Shown: positions 1 through 9,787, numbered from the stretch's first letter. The stretch: 42,793 nucleotides of DNA from Paenibacillus popilliae ATCC 14706 (GCF_000315235.1 NZ_BALG01000101.1:1-42793); one strand, 5' to 3'. Notes: generated by a model not told the origin, from the sequence alone. Made by a program: numbers and translations.

Positions 1-431
1 CCCTGATTGGCGAAGGGTGTGTCGGTACGGAGAAAATCGTGCTGATTAAGCCGATGACCTATATGAATCTATCAGGCGAAGCAGTACGAGCCTATATGGA
101 TTATTACAAGGCCAGCCCGGTAGACCTGACCGTATTGTATGATGATATGGATACCGAGCTGGGCAAAGTCCGCCTGCGGTATCAAGGAAGCTCCGGCGGG
201 CACAACGGCATCAAGTCGCTGATTCAGCACTTGGGTACGCAATCGTTCAACCGGGTTCGTATGGGCATCTCTCGCCCGCAGCCGGGACGCGAGATCGTGG
301 ATTACGTCCTATCGCCCTTCGCCAAGGCCGAGCGCAACAAGCTGGGGGAGGCCATTGACAAAACCTGTGATGCGGTCGAATTCGCGCTGACTCATTCTTT
401 TGATCAGACGATGGCCAAATTTAACGGGTAA
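1..431 (+). CDS. pth: Peptidyl-tRNA hydrolase, 5'-truncated by the window edge
   Basis: Pth cleaves the ester bond of peptidyl-tRNAs that drop off ribosomes and so recycles the tRNA in the cytoplasm. The frame is open from base 3, and 142 residues are visible of about 185-190 usual for the family, so roughly the first 45-50 residues, including the catalytic His, lie upstream of the window. Visible family motifs are LIKPMTYMNLSG, a VLYDDMD segment and SSGGHNGIKS, which form the substrate-binding face. A GTG at 39 is an internal valine codon and not a start. The gene precedes fin and mfd, as in B. subtilis. I see no terminator before fin, so read-through into fin is possible. Confidence 0.95.
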   Translation, partial: LIGEGCVGTEKIVLIKPMTYMNLSGEAVRAYMDYYKASPVDLTVLYDDMDTELGKVRLRYQGSSGGHNGIKSLIQHLGTQSFNRVRMGISRPQPGREIVDYVLSPFAKAERNKLGEAIDKTCDAVEFALTHSFDQTMAKFNG

Positions 432-442
432 TCCGGCTAAAT

Positions 443-499
443 GCGCCCTATCCGGGACATACTGAGTAACTGAATCGGTATAATCACGCGATAGGGGGC
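443..499 (+). promoter_or_regulatory. Inverted repeat covering the fin ribosome site, with a TATAAT in the loop
   Basis: GCGCCCTATC at 443-452 pairs with GATAGGGGGC at 490-499 with one mismatch. The right arm contains the whole Shine-Dalgarno AGGGGG (493-498) of fin. A TATAAT at 479-484 lies in the 37-nt loop; its -35 region (GACATA near 456) is weak. A transcript starting just after this TATAAT would lack the left arm, whereas read-through RNA from pth would carry both arms. The pairing is visible in the sequence; the regulatory role is inference. Confidence 0.45.
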
Positions 500-505
500 A
501 TATAC

Positions 506-736
506 ATGTCTGTGAATTATGTCTGCAAACATTGTCATACGTTAATCGGGCGCGTCGAAGGGGGCGAGATCGACGAGACGAGACTCGGCTTTCATCTGCT
601 GACTGACGCAGAGCGCCATGAATATATTAAGGTTCATCCCAATGGAGACGTAACGGTGCGAATGACTTGCGATTTTTGTACAGAAGCAATCCAAATGCAC
701 CCCGAATTGTCCTTGCTATCATCGCCTTTGCAATGA
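506..736 (+). CDS. fin: Anti-sigma-F factor Fin
   Basis: A 76-residue protein with two CxxC pairs (CKHC near residue 7 and CDFC near residue 55), a zinc-finger-like layout that matches the Fin (YabK) family. In B. subtilis Fin is made in the forespore and inhibits sigma-F, helping the switch to sigma-G. Length and the position between pth and mfd both agree with that assignment. The ATG at 506 has AGGGGG seven bases upstream. The ribosome site lies in a predicted stem (443-499), so expression may depend on where transcription starts. Confidence 0.9.
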   Translation: MSVNYVCKHCHTLIGRVEGGEIDETRLGFHLLTDAERHEYIKVHPNGDVTVRMTCDFCTEAIQMHPELSLLSSPLQ

Positions 737-762
737 TAGCTTGTTGCATGCGAACATACGTC

Positions 763-785
763 AGCCTTGGCTTGCCGCCGAGGCT
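763..785 (+). terminator. Weak hairpin after fin
   Basis: AGCCTTGGC and GCCGAGGCT form a 9-bp stem (one G-U pair) with a TTGCC loop. Only AAATTT follows instead of a clean T-run, so termination between fin and mfd would be partial at best. Confidence 0.35.
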
Positions 786-858
786 AAATTTGGACGGACC
801 CGAAAACTATATAACCCTGAAAATATGATTACGCGGGTAAGAAAGAGAGGCCTGTCCT

Positions 859-3800
859 TTGTTAAACGCACTCATGAAAGCATTATCTGGAGAGCGGGAT
901 ATCGACTCCATCGTCGAAGGCATTCGCAGCGGGATGAAGGAGCAACTGGTATCCGGCCTGGCCGGTTCGACGCGGCAGGTCATGATGGCTGCTCTGTATC
1001 ATCAGTTGGAGCGGCCTCTGCTGGTCGTAACGCACAATATGTTCTCTGCGCAGAAGGTAGCAGAGGATCTGCAAGAATGCTTGTCTGCGGACCAAGTATT
1101 GTTGTACCCGGCGAATGAGCTTATCGCTGCGGAAGCGGCCATATCCAGTCCGGAAGTGATTGCACAGCAGATAGAGGCACTGACTGGTATCGCCCGCGGT
1201 TTTCGCGGGATCGTCGTAACTCCGTATGCGGGGCTGCGACGGTTTTTGCCTGCCCGGGAGACGGTGGCATCCTCTCAATTGTCCATCGCCGTGGGCGACG
1301 AGGTGAAACTAGATTCCTTCCTCGAGTCCCTCGTCTCTCTCGGTTATGAGCGGGCTGAACGGGTGGAAGCGGCCGGAGAATTCAGTGTCCGGGGCGGCAT
1401 CGTCGATCTTTACCCGCTGACATCGCCTCATCCGTACCGGATCGAGTGGTTCGACGATGAAATCGATTCGATCCGTTCCTTCGAAGCGGCCGATCAGCGT
1501 TCGGTGGAGAAGCTGAAGCAGTTGAATATCCCGTCGGCCAAGGAATGGATTGCCGACAAGACACGCTTCGCCCAGGCGGCCGAAGCGGCTTCCGCACGTC
1601 TGGAGGAGCAGCTTGCCCGAATGACCGATCGCCAGGTGAAGGAGAAGCTGCAGCAGGAGATTGGTCACGATATCGAGCGGCTGCGGGGCTCTTCCTATTT
1701 CAGTGAAATGTATAAATACGTGTCGCTGCTCTATCCGGAGCGGCATACGCTTTATGACTACATGCCGCAGGACACGCTGCTTCTGATAGACGAGCCGGCC
1801 CGGGTCATGGAGACGGCCAAGCAGTTGGAACGCGACGAAGCGGAGTGGAGCACGCATCTGCTTCAGAACGGCAAATCGCTGCCGTCGTTGGAGCTGGGCC
1901 TCACCGCTGACGCAGCCATGGGAAAGCGTCCGTTCCAGACGCTGTACCTGGCGCTATTCCTGCGTCAGGTGCCGCACACCCAGCCACAGAACATTATCAA
2001 TGTCATGTGCCGGACGATGCAGAACTTCCATGGGCAGATGAATGTGCTCAAGGCCGAGATGGAACGGTGGAAAAAAGCGGGGGCGAATGTCATCATTCTG
2101 GCTAACGGACCGGAGCGGGTAGAACGGGTGCGCCGGGTGCTACAGGACTACCAAATCCCGGAGCCGACGATTATGACCGGCAATCTGCAATCGGGCTTCG
2201 AGCTGCCTTCGATCCATCTCGTTGTTATCACTGAAGGCGAGATGTTCTCCCAGAAGCAACGCAAGACGCGGCGCGCCGACGCAAGCATGAAGTTGGACAA
2301 TGCGGAGCGAATCCGCAATTACACCGAGCTGAAAATCGGGGACTACGTCGTCCATCAAAATCATGGCATCGGCAAATATATCGGCATTGGCACCTTGGAG
2401 ATCAACGGCATTCATAAAGACTATCTGCATATTATGTATGCCGGGGGCGACAAGCTGTCCGTGCCGGTCGATCAGCTTCATCTCATTCAGCGCTATGTCA
2501 GTTCGGAGGAGAAGGAGCCGAAAATATACAAGCTGGGCGGAACGGAATGGACCAAGGTCAAAAACAAGGTCCGTTCATCGGTTAAGGACATTGCCGACGA
2601 TCTGATTAAGCTGTATGCTGCTAGACAAGCCTCGTCCGGCTATGCCTTCGACAAGGATACGTCGGAGCAGCAGGATTTCGAGGATCTGTTCCCGTATGAA
2701 GAGACGCGGGATCAACTGCGGGCGATCGCCGAGATTAAGAAGGATATGGAGCTGCCGCGACCGATGGATCGGCTGTTGTGCGGCGATGTCGGCTATGGCA
2801 AGACCGAGGTCGCGGTGCGCGCCGCCTTCAAGGCGGCTATCGAGGGCAAGCAGGTGGCGATCCTCGTGCCGACGACGATCCTGGCACAGCAGCACTACGA
2901 GACGTTCCGCGAGCGCTTCGCGGACTATCCGTTCCATATTCAGGTGATGAGCCGGTTTCGGTCGCGCAAAGAACAGAACGAGACGATCAAGGGGTTGAAG
3001 ACGGGGAGCGTCGATGTGGTCATCGGGACGCACCGTCTGCTCTCTCAAGATGTCGTGTTCAAGGAGATTGGATTGCTGATTGTGGATGAAGAACAGCGCT
3101 TCGGGGTTACGCACAAGGAGAAGCTGAAGAAGCTGAAGACGAATGTAGACGTGCTAACGCTGACGGCCACGCCGATACCGCGCACGCTTCATATGTCGAT
3201 GCTCGGCGTGAGGGACTTGTCTGTCATCGAGACGCCGCCGGAGAACCGCTTCCCGGTTCAGACGTACGTGCTGGAGTACAGCGATTCGCTGGTGAGAGAG
3301 GCGATAGAACGCGAGCTGGCGCGGGACGGCCAAGTGTACTTCCTGTTCAACCGGGTTCAGGGCATCCATCAGATGGCGGATCATATCAAGATGCTGGTGC
3401 CGGAAGCGAAGGTGGCGGTGAGCCACGGCCAGATGTCAGAGACAGAGCTGGAGAAGACGATTCTTGACTTCCTGGACGGGGAGTACGACGTGCTGGTCAG
3501 CACCAGCATTATCGAGACTGGGGTGGACATCCCGAATGTCAATACGCTCATCGTGCACGACGCGGACAAGATGGGCTTGTCCCAGCTGTATCAGCTTCGC
3601 GGGCGCGTTGGCCGCTCGAACCGGATCGCCTATGCGTACTTCACATACCAGCGCGACAAAGTATTGAATGAGGTCGCAGAGAAGCGCCTCCAAGCGATTA
3701 AGGAGTTCACCGAGCTTGGATCCGGCTTCAAGATCGCGATGCGCGACCTGTCGATTCGGGGCGCGGGCAATCTGCTGGGCGCGGAGCAGCATGGATTCAT

Positions 3801-4389
3801 CGCTTCGGTCGGCTTCGATCTATACTCGCAGATGCTGGCGGATGAGATCAATAAGCGCAAGGTTGAACTGGATGGGGTCGCCATTCACGACCAGCAGGAG
3901 CTGTCGACGATCGTCGACCTCAATATCGACGCCTATTTGCCGCCGAATTATATTTATGATAGTATTCAGAAGATTGAGATTTACAAAAAAGTTGCCGGTC
4001 TCGCCTCATTGGAGGAAGTCGAAGAATTGCGCGATGAACTCATCGATCGCTTTGGTGAACCGCCGCTTGCCGTCTTGCAGCTGCTTGCCGTCGCACGGCT
4101 GAAGCTGCATGCGAGGCAGTATGGATTGGAATCCATCGTGCAGCGTGGGGATACGGTCACCATGAAGGTCCACCCTTCGGCTGAACCATGGCTTGACCGT
4201 AAGAAGCTGGCAATGATTGCGGCCCGGATCGATCGGCGTATCGTCGTCGATCGCGAAGCGCAGGGAACCGTGAAAGTCAATGTGCGCGGGTTGGATGGAT
4301 TGCAGCTGCTGATGCAATTGGAGCAATTCATGCTCGAAGCTACAGATGCGATCAAAGCGAAGGGAGAATTACAACATGTTGCAAAATAA
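859..4389 (+). CDS. mfd: Transcription-repair coupling factor Mfd
   Basis: Mfd binds RNA polymerase stalled at DNA lesions, pushes it off with a DNA translocase motor and recruits UvrA. The protein has 1176 residues, almost exactly the usual length. The N-terminal third resembles UvrB (UvrA-binding modules). The RNA polymerase interaction domain is around residues 490-560 ([14 protein letters not shown]). The RecG-like motor carries Walker A GDVGYGKT at 642-649 and the DEEQ box at 743-746, and a C-terminal TRCF domain follows. The start is TTG at 859, with AGAGAGG eight bases upstream; no better in-frame ATG fits the family length. The last 14 bases overlap the next gene. Confidence 0.98.
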   Translation: MLNALMKALSGERDIDSIVEGIRSGMKEQLVSGLAGSTRQVMMAALYHQLERPLLVVTHNMFSAQKVAEDLQECLSADQVLLYPANELIAAEAAISSPEVIAQQIEALTGIARGFRGIVVTPYAGLRRFLPARETVASSQLSIAVGDEVKLDSFLESLVSLGYERAERVEAAGEFSVRGGIVDLYPLTSPHPYRIEWFDDEIDSIRSFEAADQRSVEKLKQLNIPSAKEWIADKTRFAQAAEAASARLEEQLARMTDRQVKEKLQQEIGHDIERLRGSSYFSEMYKYVSLLYPERHTLYDYMPQDTLLLIDEPARVMETAKQLERDEAEWSTHLLQNGKSLPSLELGLTADAAMGKRPFQTLYLALFLRQVPHTQPQNIINVMCRTMQNFHGQMNVLKAEMERWKKAGANVIILANGPERVERVRRVLQDYQIPEPTIMTGNLQSGFELPSIHLVVITEGEMFSQKQRKTRRADASMKLDNAERIRNYTELKIGDYVVHQNHGIGKYIGIGTLEINGIHKDYLHIMYAGGDKLSVPVDQLHLIQRYVSSEEKEPKIYKLGGTEWTKVKNKVRSSVKDIADDLIKLYAARQASSGYAFDKDTSEQQDFEDLFPYEETRDQLRAIAEIKKDMELPRPMDRLLCGDVGYGKTEVAVRAAFKAAIEGKQVAILVPTTILAQQHYETFRERFADYPFHIQVMSRFRSRKEQNETIKGLKTGSVDVVIGTHRLLSQDVVFKEIGLLIVDEEQRFGVTHKEKLKKLKTNVDVLTLTATPIPRTLHMSMLGVRDLSVIETPPENRFPVQTYVLEYSDSLVREAIERELARDGQVYFLFNRVQGIHQMADHIKMLVPEAKVAVSHGQMSETELEKTILDFLDGEYDVLVSTSIIETGVDIPNVNTLIVHDADKMGLSQLYQLRGRVGRSNRIAYAYFTYQRDKVLNEVAEKRLQAIKEFTELGSGFKIAMRDLSIRGAGNLLGAEQHGFIASVGFDLYSQMLADEINKRKVELDGVAIHDQQELSTIVDLNIDAYLPPNYIYDSIQKIEIYKKVAGLASLEEVEELRDELIDRFGEPPLAVLQLLAVARLKLHARQYGLESIVQRGDTVTMKVHPSAEPWLDRKKLAMIAARIDRRIVVDREAQGTVKVNVRGLDGLQLLMQLEQFMLEATDAIKAKGELQHVAK

Positions 4390-5500
4390 ACAGACACGCT
4401 CCAAAAAATGGCTGCTGTTCGCACTGTCTGCCGTGTTGACGCTATCCGTCCTGACGGGATGCGGCAAAAAGGATACAACGGAGGCATCGAAGGATGGAAG
4501 CAAGGTGGTAGCTACTTATGAAGGCGGAGAAATTACCGAGGACGAATTCAAGAAGGAAAAGGCCACTATGCTCGTGTTCACTCCCGAGTATGAGCAAATT
4601 ATCGACATGGACCAGTTCCAGGAATATCTCTTGACGCAGCAGATCGCTTCCTTGTACCTGGAGAGCCAAGCGTCCGACAAGGCGAAGAAGACGGGCGAAG
4701 AGAAGGCCAAGGAACAGTTGGCTCTGATGAAACAGCAGGCCGGCGATGATCAATTCAAGAAAATTCTGGATGCACAAAAGCTGACCGAGGCCGATGTAAC
4801 GAAGTACATGACCCGGATGTTGACGGTCAATCAGGATTTCAATGACAAGGTCACCGATGATCAGTTGAAGGCCGAATTTGAGAAGAACAAGCAGGATCTG
4901 ACTGTAGCGACCGTTCGCCACGTGCTGATCGGCTTTGAGGATAAGAATGGAAAAGAGCGCACAAATGAAGATGCGCTCAAGCTGGCCAAAGATATCGAAA
5001 CCCGTCTGAAGAAAGGCGAGGACTTTGAGAAGCTGGCCAAGGAATATTCGGATGACAGCGGATCGGCTGACAAGGGCGGCCTGTACAAGGATGTGGCGGT
5101 AGGCAATTGGGTGTCTCAATTCAAGGAGGCGGCCTTAACGCTGCCGATCAACGAGATCAGCGAGCCGGTCGAGAGCGATTACGGGTACCATGTGATCCGG
5201 GTTGAAGCTCGTACGGAGAAGACGTTCGACAAGCTGACCGACGCCGAGAAGACGTCGCTGCGGACCGCTGCCGCATCGGAATTGATGAACGACTTCGTGG
5301 AGAAAGATCTGGACAAACTCATCAAGAAGATCGATCTACCGAAGACCGAGGAGGAGCCGAACGCATCCAAGGAAGAGCAGCCGGCTGACTCAACAGACGA
5401 GAACAAGGATACGGAGCAGGACGATAAGAAAACCGAGACGCCACAGGACAACAACGCGGCAACAGACAAGAAAGAGGACAAGGCGGAAGGTACGAAATAA
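4376..5500 (+). CDS. PrsA/SurA-like peptidyl-prolyl isomerase lipoprotein
   Basis: A 374-residue secreted foldase. A lipoprotein signal ends in a lipobox (LTGC) with Cys29 as the predicted lipid anchor, so it should sit on the outer face of the membrane. A SurA-like helical region follows, then a PpiC parvulin domain at about 180-278 (from VRHVLIGF to YHVIRVE). The last 50 residues are a low-complexity tail rich in Glu, Asp, Lys and Thr. By family it should help exported proteins fold by cis-trans prolyl isomerisation. The ATG at 4376 is preferred because AGGGAG lies about eight bases upstream; it overlaps the end of mfd by 14 bases. B. subtilis has no such gene between mfd and spoVT. The exact clients are unknown. 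Confidence 0.9.
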   Translation: MLQNKQTRSKKWLLFALSAVLTLSVLTGCGKKDTTEASKDGSKVVATYEGGEITEDEFKKEKATMLVFTPEYEQIIDMDQFQEYLLTQQIASLYLESQASDKAKKTGEEKAKEQLALMKQQAGDDQFKKILDAQKLTEADVTKYMTRMLTVNQDFNDKVTDDQLKAEFEKNKQDLTVATVRHVLIGFEDKNGKERTNEDALKLAKDIETRLKKGEDFEKLAKEYSDDSGSADKGGLYKDVAVGNWVSQFKEAALTLPINEISEPVESDYGYHVIRVEARTEKTFDKLTDAEKTSLRTAAASELMNDFVEKDLDKLIKKIDLPKTEEEPNASKEEQPADSTDENKDTEQDDKKTETPQDNNAATDKKEDKAEGTK

Positions 5501-5515
5501 AGTGATTGCCAGTGT

Positions 5516-5549
5516 GGCTGTCCCCAGTGTCGGGGACGGCTCTTTTTTT
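5516..5549 (+). terminator. Intrinsic terminator after the foldase gene
   Basis: A 10-bp stem (GGCTGTCCCC with GGGGACGGCT, two G-U pairs) around an AGTGTC loop is followed by seven T residues. It closes the mfd-foldase unit. Confidence 0.9.
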
Positions 5550-5863
5550 GTGCCCCTGCCTAGGGATAAAGACCTAGATGAAGTTTCTATTCGACAAAAA
5601 CAGAGTTTTAGGATAAAATTATCCAATGTTAACGGCAGTAAGTGTGAAAAATTTGAGAAAGTAGAGAAAATATGTCGTTATTTGTCGTAAAAACGTGAGA
5701 TGTTTTGCAGTCAACCGGGCATGAACGGAGTATCATGCAATGTATAAGAAGTTGGGAGCAGATGAATACTATGGTCAGAGTTTTGAAACGATACCGCATC
5801 TCTCCTAAAAATAATAATTCAGTTGACCTTTAAAACTAATCTTGGAAAGCGGGGCAACCTTTA
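5550..5863 (+). promoter_or_regulatory. spoVT upstream region with Spo0A-like boxes
   Basis: An AT-rich stretch without a convincing gene. It holds TTCGACA at 5590-5596 (an exact Spo0A box on the minus strand) and two plus-strand near-matches ten bases apart, TGTCGTT at 5673 and TGTCGTA at 5683. A small hairpin, GGATAA with TTATCC, lies near 5611. I could not place a sigma-G promoter with good spacing, although spoVT is a late forespore gene in B. subtilis. Confidence 0.35.
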
Positions 5864-6406
5864 ATGAAAGCTACTGGTATTGTTCGTCGTATTGATGATC
5901 TCGGACGCGTAGTCATTCCCAAAGAAATTCGTCGTACACTGCGTATTCGCGAAGGAGATCCACTTGAAATTTTCGTTGATCGCGACGGGGAAGTCATCCT
6001 TAAAAAATATTCGCCTATCGGGGAATTGGGCGATTTCGCCAAGGAATATGCGGAATCTCTGTATGAAAGTACAGGGCATGTTACGATGATTTCCGATCGC
6101 GACATCATCATCACGTTGGCTGGAGGCTCGAAGAAGGAGTTTTTGGACAAGCAGATCGGCATGCTTCTGGAAAACTGCATGGACAACCGTAAGTCGGTAC
6201 TAGAGACGAATTCCGGCAATTATGAGATCGTAAAGGATCATCAGGAGACGTTATCTTCTTTTGTCGCTGCGCCGATTGTGTCGGGTGGTGATCCGATTGG
6301 AACGGTCGTGCTGATGAGTCGGGATGATGGCGTCAAGATGGGCCAGATGGAAGTGAAAATGGCAGAAACGGCTGCCGGGTTCCTCGGAAAACAAATGGAA
6401 CAATAA
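5864..6406 (+). CDS. spoVT: Stage V sporulation transcription factor SpoVT
   Basis: SpoVT is an AbrB-family regulator that tunes sigma-G genes in the forespore and affects coat formation and germination. The protein has 180 residues against about 178 in B. subtilis. Residues 1-50 form the swapped-hairpin AbrB DNA-binding domain (GIVRRIDDLGRVVIPKEIRR), and residues 55-178 match the GAF-like C-terminal domain (SSFVAAPIVSGGDPIGTV). It lies alone between two terminators. The ribosome site (GCGGGG) is weak for this region. Confidence 0.97.
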   Translation: MKATGIVRRIDDLGRVVIPKEIRRTLRIREGDPLEIFVDRDGEVILKKYSPIGELGDFAKEYAESLYESTGHVTMISDRDIIITLAGGSKKEFLDKQIGMLLENCMDNRKSVLETNSGNYEIVKDHQETLSSFVAAPIVSGGDPIGTVVLMSRDDGVKMGQMEVKMAETAAGFLGKQMEQ

Positions 6407-6426
6407 TCCGCTCCGGCGGTGCATCG

Positions 6427-6484
6427 CTCCTGCTCGTGAAGGGCCGCCCCATGGGGCGCATATCTTCTGAAGCGGGAGTTTTTT
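6427..6484 (+). terminator. Branched intrinsic terminator after spoVT
   Basis: CTCCTGCT pairs with AGCGGGAG (one G-U pair) and is followed by six T residues. The loop contains a second hairpin built around GCCCC ATG GGGC. It ends spoVT transcription before the flippase gene. Confidence 0.65.
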
Positions 6485-6524
6485 GTTCCGGGAGCCAGGC
6501 TCTGTCCGCCGCAGCGGCCTATGA

Positions 6525-6530
6525 TATAAT
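6525..6530 (+). promoter_or_regulatory. Extended -10 candidate for the flippase gene
   Basis: TGA-TATAAT (hexamer at 6525-6530) is a good extended -10 element. The -35 position 17 bases upstream (CTGTCC) is poor. A sporulation sigma factor is also possible. Confidence 0.4.
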
Positions 6531-6605
6531 ACGTGTACATTAAAATGCGCGTAAGGAATCATGGACGAGCGGCAACCTTTGGATTCGGATGGGCGGGAGA
6601 CAAGC

Positions 6606-8234
6606 ATGGGGCGTACAACAGGAAGGCATGCCATATCCGGCGCCTTGATGCTGGGAGCGGCGGCGGTGTTGTCGAAGATGATCGGCACGCTGCAAAAGAT
6701 TCCGCTGCAGAATATTGGGGGCGACGGTGTTTTCGGCATCTACAACGCCGTATATCCCTTTTACGTGCTGTTGGTGGTTGTCGCCTCGGCAGGCATCCCT
6801 GTCGCCGTGGCCCGTCTCATCGCCGAATGCGAAGCGACGGGGGACGAGACGGGATCGAACCGCGTGCTGTACGCCTCCTGCCTCTTGATGAGCATCACCG
6901 GGCTGATTGGCTTCCTCGCTCTGACCTGGGGAGCCGAGACGGTCGCTTCGTGGATCGGCAACCGCCATACCGTGCCGGCGATACGCAGCTCGGCCTACGC
7001 GCTGCTCGTCATGCCGCTGGGCGCTGCCCTGCGGGGCTACGACCAAGGGCGGGGACGGATGGAATCGACGGCCGCTTCGCAGGTGGCGGAGCAGACCGGC
7101 CGGGTGGGGATCATGATCGCGCTTCTGCTCTATTATGTGAGCCGGGAAGCGCCGGAGGAGACGATTGCGGCCGGCGCCACCTTCGGCTCTTTCGCGGGCG
7201 GCGTGTGCGGCTTGGCGGCGATGGCCTGCTTCCGGTGGAAGGAGCGGCGTTCCGCCGCTTCGGCAACCCGGGCCATATCGGCAGCGTCCGCCCCGGCGGC
7301 ATCGCCGACAATCGGCGGCTGGATGTGGCGGCTGGCCCGGACGGCCTTGCCGATCTGCCTCGGCGCCATCGTGATGCCGGCCGTGAACGTCGTCGATGTG
7401 TTCACGGTGCCGCGCCTGCTGGCCCGAAGCGGGCTCGGCGAGGCGGGAGCGCTGGCGGAGTTCGGCGTCTACAGCCGCGCTTTCCCGTTGGTTCAGCTCG
7501 CAACGATGGTCGCCAGCTCGCTCGCGGTCGGCCTTGTGCCGTCCGTGGCCGATGCCGCCCGCCGCGATGCGGGCGAACTGCGGGAGCTGCTGGCGTCCGC
7601 GCTGCGCTGGACCTGGTTGATCGGCTGGGCCACGGCGACGGGGCTGATCGCTCTAGCCGAGCCGATCAATGTGGCGCTCTACACAAATGCCACCGGCATG
7701 GCGGCCTTCGTGTGGATTGCGTCCACGGCGGTCAGCGGCATGCTGCAGGCCGTGACCGCCCCGCTGCTGCAGGGCATAGGAGCCGTGCGCGCCCCCGCCC
7801 TGATTTTGCTATTCGCTGCCGGCGTGAAGGCGGCGATCAATCTGTGGCTGGTGCCGGCCTATGGCATCGCCGGGGCCGCCATGAGCTCGGCCGCCTCGCT
7901 TGCGCTCGCGGCGGCGCTGAATGCGGCCGCGCTGAGCCGCGCCAGCGGCGTACGCTACGCCGCCTGGGGCGCCCGGACCGCGCGCCTGGCGCTGGCGCTC
8001 GCCGTCATGGCCGCGGCAGCGCGTCTCCCTGCGCTCGCCCCGGCTGCGCTCGGCCTTGGCGTTCGCACAGGTGCCCTGCTCGCGGTCGCCGGCGGCGTGC
8101 CGCTCGGCGCGCTCGTCTTCGCCGGGCTGGCGCTGAGGCTCGGCTTCGTGCGGCCGCACGAACTGGCGGCCCTGCCGCGCATCGGACCGGCGCTGATCCG
8201 GATCGCGGCCAAGATCGTGCCGCGGAACAGGTAA
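6606..8234 (+). CDS. yabM: YabM-type polysaccharide flippase (MOP/MVF family)
   Basis: A 542-residue polytopic membrane protein with many hydrophobic helices, beginning about ten residues from the chosen start. It belongs to the polysaccharide exporter branch that includes SpoVB, MurJ and YabM, which move lipid-linked precursors across the membrane. Motifs such as GTLQKIPLQNIGGDGVFGIY and AASLALAAALNAAAL fit this. The position between spoVT and mazG is that of B. subtilis yabM. ATG 6606 is preferred, with GGGAG six bases upstream and a family-like N-terminus; ATG 6561 would add 15 residues but has poorly spaced AAGGA. The gene is very GC-rich, which keeps a second frame open throughout. Substrate unknown; a cortex or wall precursor is inferred. 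Confidence 0.9.
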   Translation: MGRTTGRHAISGALMLGAAAVLSKMIGTLQKIPLQNIGGDGVFGIYNAVYPFYVLLVVVASAGIPVAVARLIAECEATGDETGSNRVLYASCLLMSITGLIGFLALTWGAETVASWIGNRHTVPAIRSSAYALLVMPLGAALRGYDQGRGRMESTAASQVAEQTGRVGIMIALLLYYVSREAPEETIAAGATFGSFAGGVCGLAAMACFRWKERRSAASATRAISAASAPAASPTIGGWMWRLARTALPICLGAIVMPAVNVVDVFTVPRLLARSGLGEAGALAEFGVYSRAFPLVQLATMVASSLAVGLVPSVADAARRDAGELRELLASALRWTWLIGWATATGLIALAEPINVALYTNATGMAAFVWIASTAVSGMLQAVTAPLLQGIGAVRAPALILLFAAGVKAAINLWLVPAYGIAGAAMSSAASLALAAALNAAALSRASGVRYAAWGARTARLALALAVMAAAARLPALAPAALGLGVRTGALLAVAGGVPLGALVFAGLALRLGFVRPHELAALPRIGPALIRIAAKIVPRNR

Positions 8235-8281
8235 CGGATGGTTCTCCCCAGGGAGAGCCTAGACAAGAAGGAGGCATTCCC

Positions 8282-9787
8282 ATGTCAGGAACAATCACGG
8301 TCGTCGGGCTTGGCTCCGGCGACACCGGACAGCTGACGCTGGACGTATGGACCAGGCTCCGCCAGGCGGGATGGCTGTATGTGCGCACGGAGCGCCATCC
8401 GGTGATGTCGCTGCTGCAGGAGGAAGGGACGGCATACCGTTCGTTCGATGAGGTGTACGAAGCGAAGGACGATTTCCCGGCGGTGTACGAGGAGATTGCC
8501 CAGGCGTTAATTGCAGCGGCACAGGACGGCGGCTCGGTCGTCTACGCGGTGCCGGGACATCCGATGGTGGCGGAGGCCACCGTGAAGCTGCTGTCCGAGC
8601 GCTGTCCGGCCGAAGGCATCCGGTTGGAGATCCGAGGCGGCGAGAGCTTCCTCGATCAAGCCTTTATCCGGCTCGGTTTCGATCCGATCGAAGGGTTCCA
8701 GCTCCTGGACGCGAGCGGACTGAAGCGCTCCATGTTCAATCCCTGGTTGCACACCGTTATCGGACAAGTGTATGATACGTTTACAGCTTCTGAGGTGAAG
8801 CTGGGCTTGATGGAAGTATATCCGGATGATTACGAGATCATCGCCGCTCATGCGCTCGGCGTCGAGGGGCAGGAGGAAATCCGCCGCGTGCCGCTATTCG
8901 AGCTTGATCGGCTGGAGGGCTACGGCAGCCTGTCGCTCATCTACGTGCCCCGTTCGGAGGCGGACGAGGTGCTGAACGGCACGTTCGACAAGCTGCACGA
9001 GATCGTGGCGACGCTGCGCAGCCCCGAAGGCTGCCCGTGGGATCGGGAGCAGACGCATCAGTCGATTCGCAAAAACTTCATCGAAGAGACCTATGAGGTG
9101 CTGGAAACGATCGACGATGACGATCCCGTCGGCATGCAGGAGGAGTTGGGCGACGTGCTGCTTCAGATTATGCTGCATGCCCAGATGGAGGAAGAGACGG
9201 GGACCTTCTCGGCGTATGATGTCATTCGGGGCCTGAACGAGAAGCTCATCTTCCGCCACCCTCATGTGTTCGGGGACAAGGCGGCCGCCGATTCGGAATC
9301 GGCGCTCCGCAATTGGGAGCAGATGAAGGCCGAAGAGAAGCGGCGCAAGGGACGCGACGCGGAACGCAAGTCCATATTAGATGGGGTGCCGCGGGACTTG
9401 CCGGCGCTAATGAAGGCCCGGGAACTGCAGCACAAAGCGGCCAAGGTCGGCTTCGACTGGGATCGGATCGAGGATGTACTTGACAAACTGGCCGAAGAAT
9501 TGCAAGAATTGCGAGAGGCGATCAGTTTGGCAGAGACGGCAGGGGGCGGGGAGAAGCACCATGCGCATGCCGTAGAGGAACTGGGCGACGTGCTGTTCGC
9601 GGCAGTAAATGCGGCAAGATTTCTAGGAGCCGACCCGGAAGCGGCGTTGACGGGGACGAACCGCAAATTTATTCGTCGTTTTCAGTATATTGAGGAACAG
9701 CTTCGTATAGACGGCAAATCTTTTGACCAGACTGATTTACTAGAAATGGAGAAGTGGTGGCAGGAAGCGAAGCAATTGAAGCCTTGA
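8282..9787 (+). CDS. mazG: MazG/YabN nucleoside triphosphate pyrophosphohydrolase with methylase-like domain
   Basis: A 501-residue two-domain protein. Residues 1-230 resemble tetrapyrrole/corrin methylases (VVGLGSGD near the start and a PGHPMVAE loop). The C-terminal half holds two MazG modules: SPEGCPWDREQTH around residue 251, EETYEV at 268 and EELGDVL, then a second EELGDVLFA. MazG enzymes hydrolyse (d)NTPs to monophosphates and are thought to clean abnormal nucleotides. The function of the methylase-like domain is not known. ATG 8282 has AAGGAGG about seven bases upstream. The same frame stays open far upstream through the flippase gene, but that part is not coding. Matches YabN of B. 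subtilis in position and architecture. Confidence 0.96.
   Translation: MSGTITVVGLGSGDTGQLTLDVWTRLRQAGWLYVRTERHPVMSLLQEEGTAYRSFDEVYEAKDDFPAVYEEIAQALIAAAQDGGSVVYAVPGHPMVAEATVKLLSERCPAEGIRLEIRGGESFLDQAFIRLGFDPIEGFQLLDASGLKRSMFNPWLHTVIGQVYDTFTASEVKLGLMEVYPDDYEIIAAHALGVEGQEEIRRVPLFELDRLEGYGSLSLIYVPRSEADEVLNGTFDKLHEIVATLRSPEGCPWDREQTHQSIRKNFIEETYEVLETIDDDDPVGMQEELGDVLLQIMLHAQMEEETGTFSAYDVIRGLNEKLIFRHPHVFGDKAAADSESALRNWEQMKAEEKRRKGRDAERKSILDGVPRDLPALMKARELQHKAAKVGFDWDRIEDVLDKLAEELQELREAISLAETAGGGEKHHAHAVEELGDVLFAAVNAARFLGADPEAALTGTNRKFIRRFQYIEEQLRIDGKSFDQTDLLEMEKWWQEAKQLKP

Noticed and set aside
5763-5794. Sigma-G promoter for spoVT from TGAATA and CGATACC
   Set aside because: The spacing would be 20 bases and the -10 matches poorly, so it does not support a forespore promoter call.
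6533-8281. A long open frame (about 583 codons) running through the flippase gene and in frame with mazG
   Set aside because: The translation is dominated by Arg, Gly and Ala and resembles no protein; it is the shadow frame of a GC-rich gene. mazG has its own good ribosome site and family-like start at 8282.
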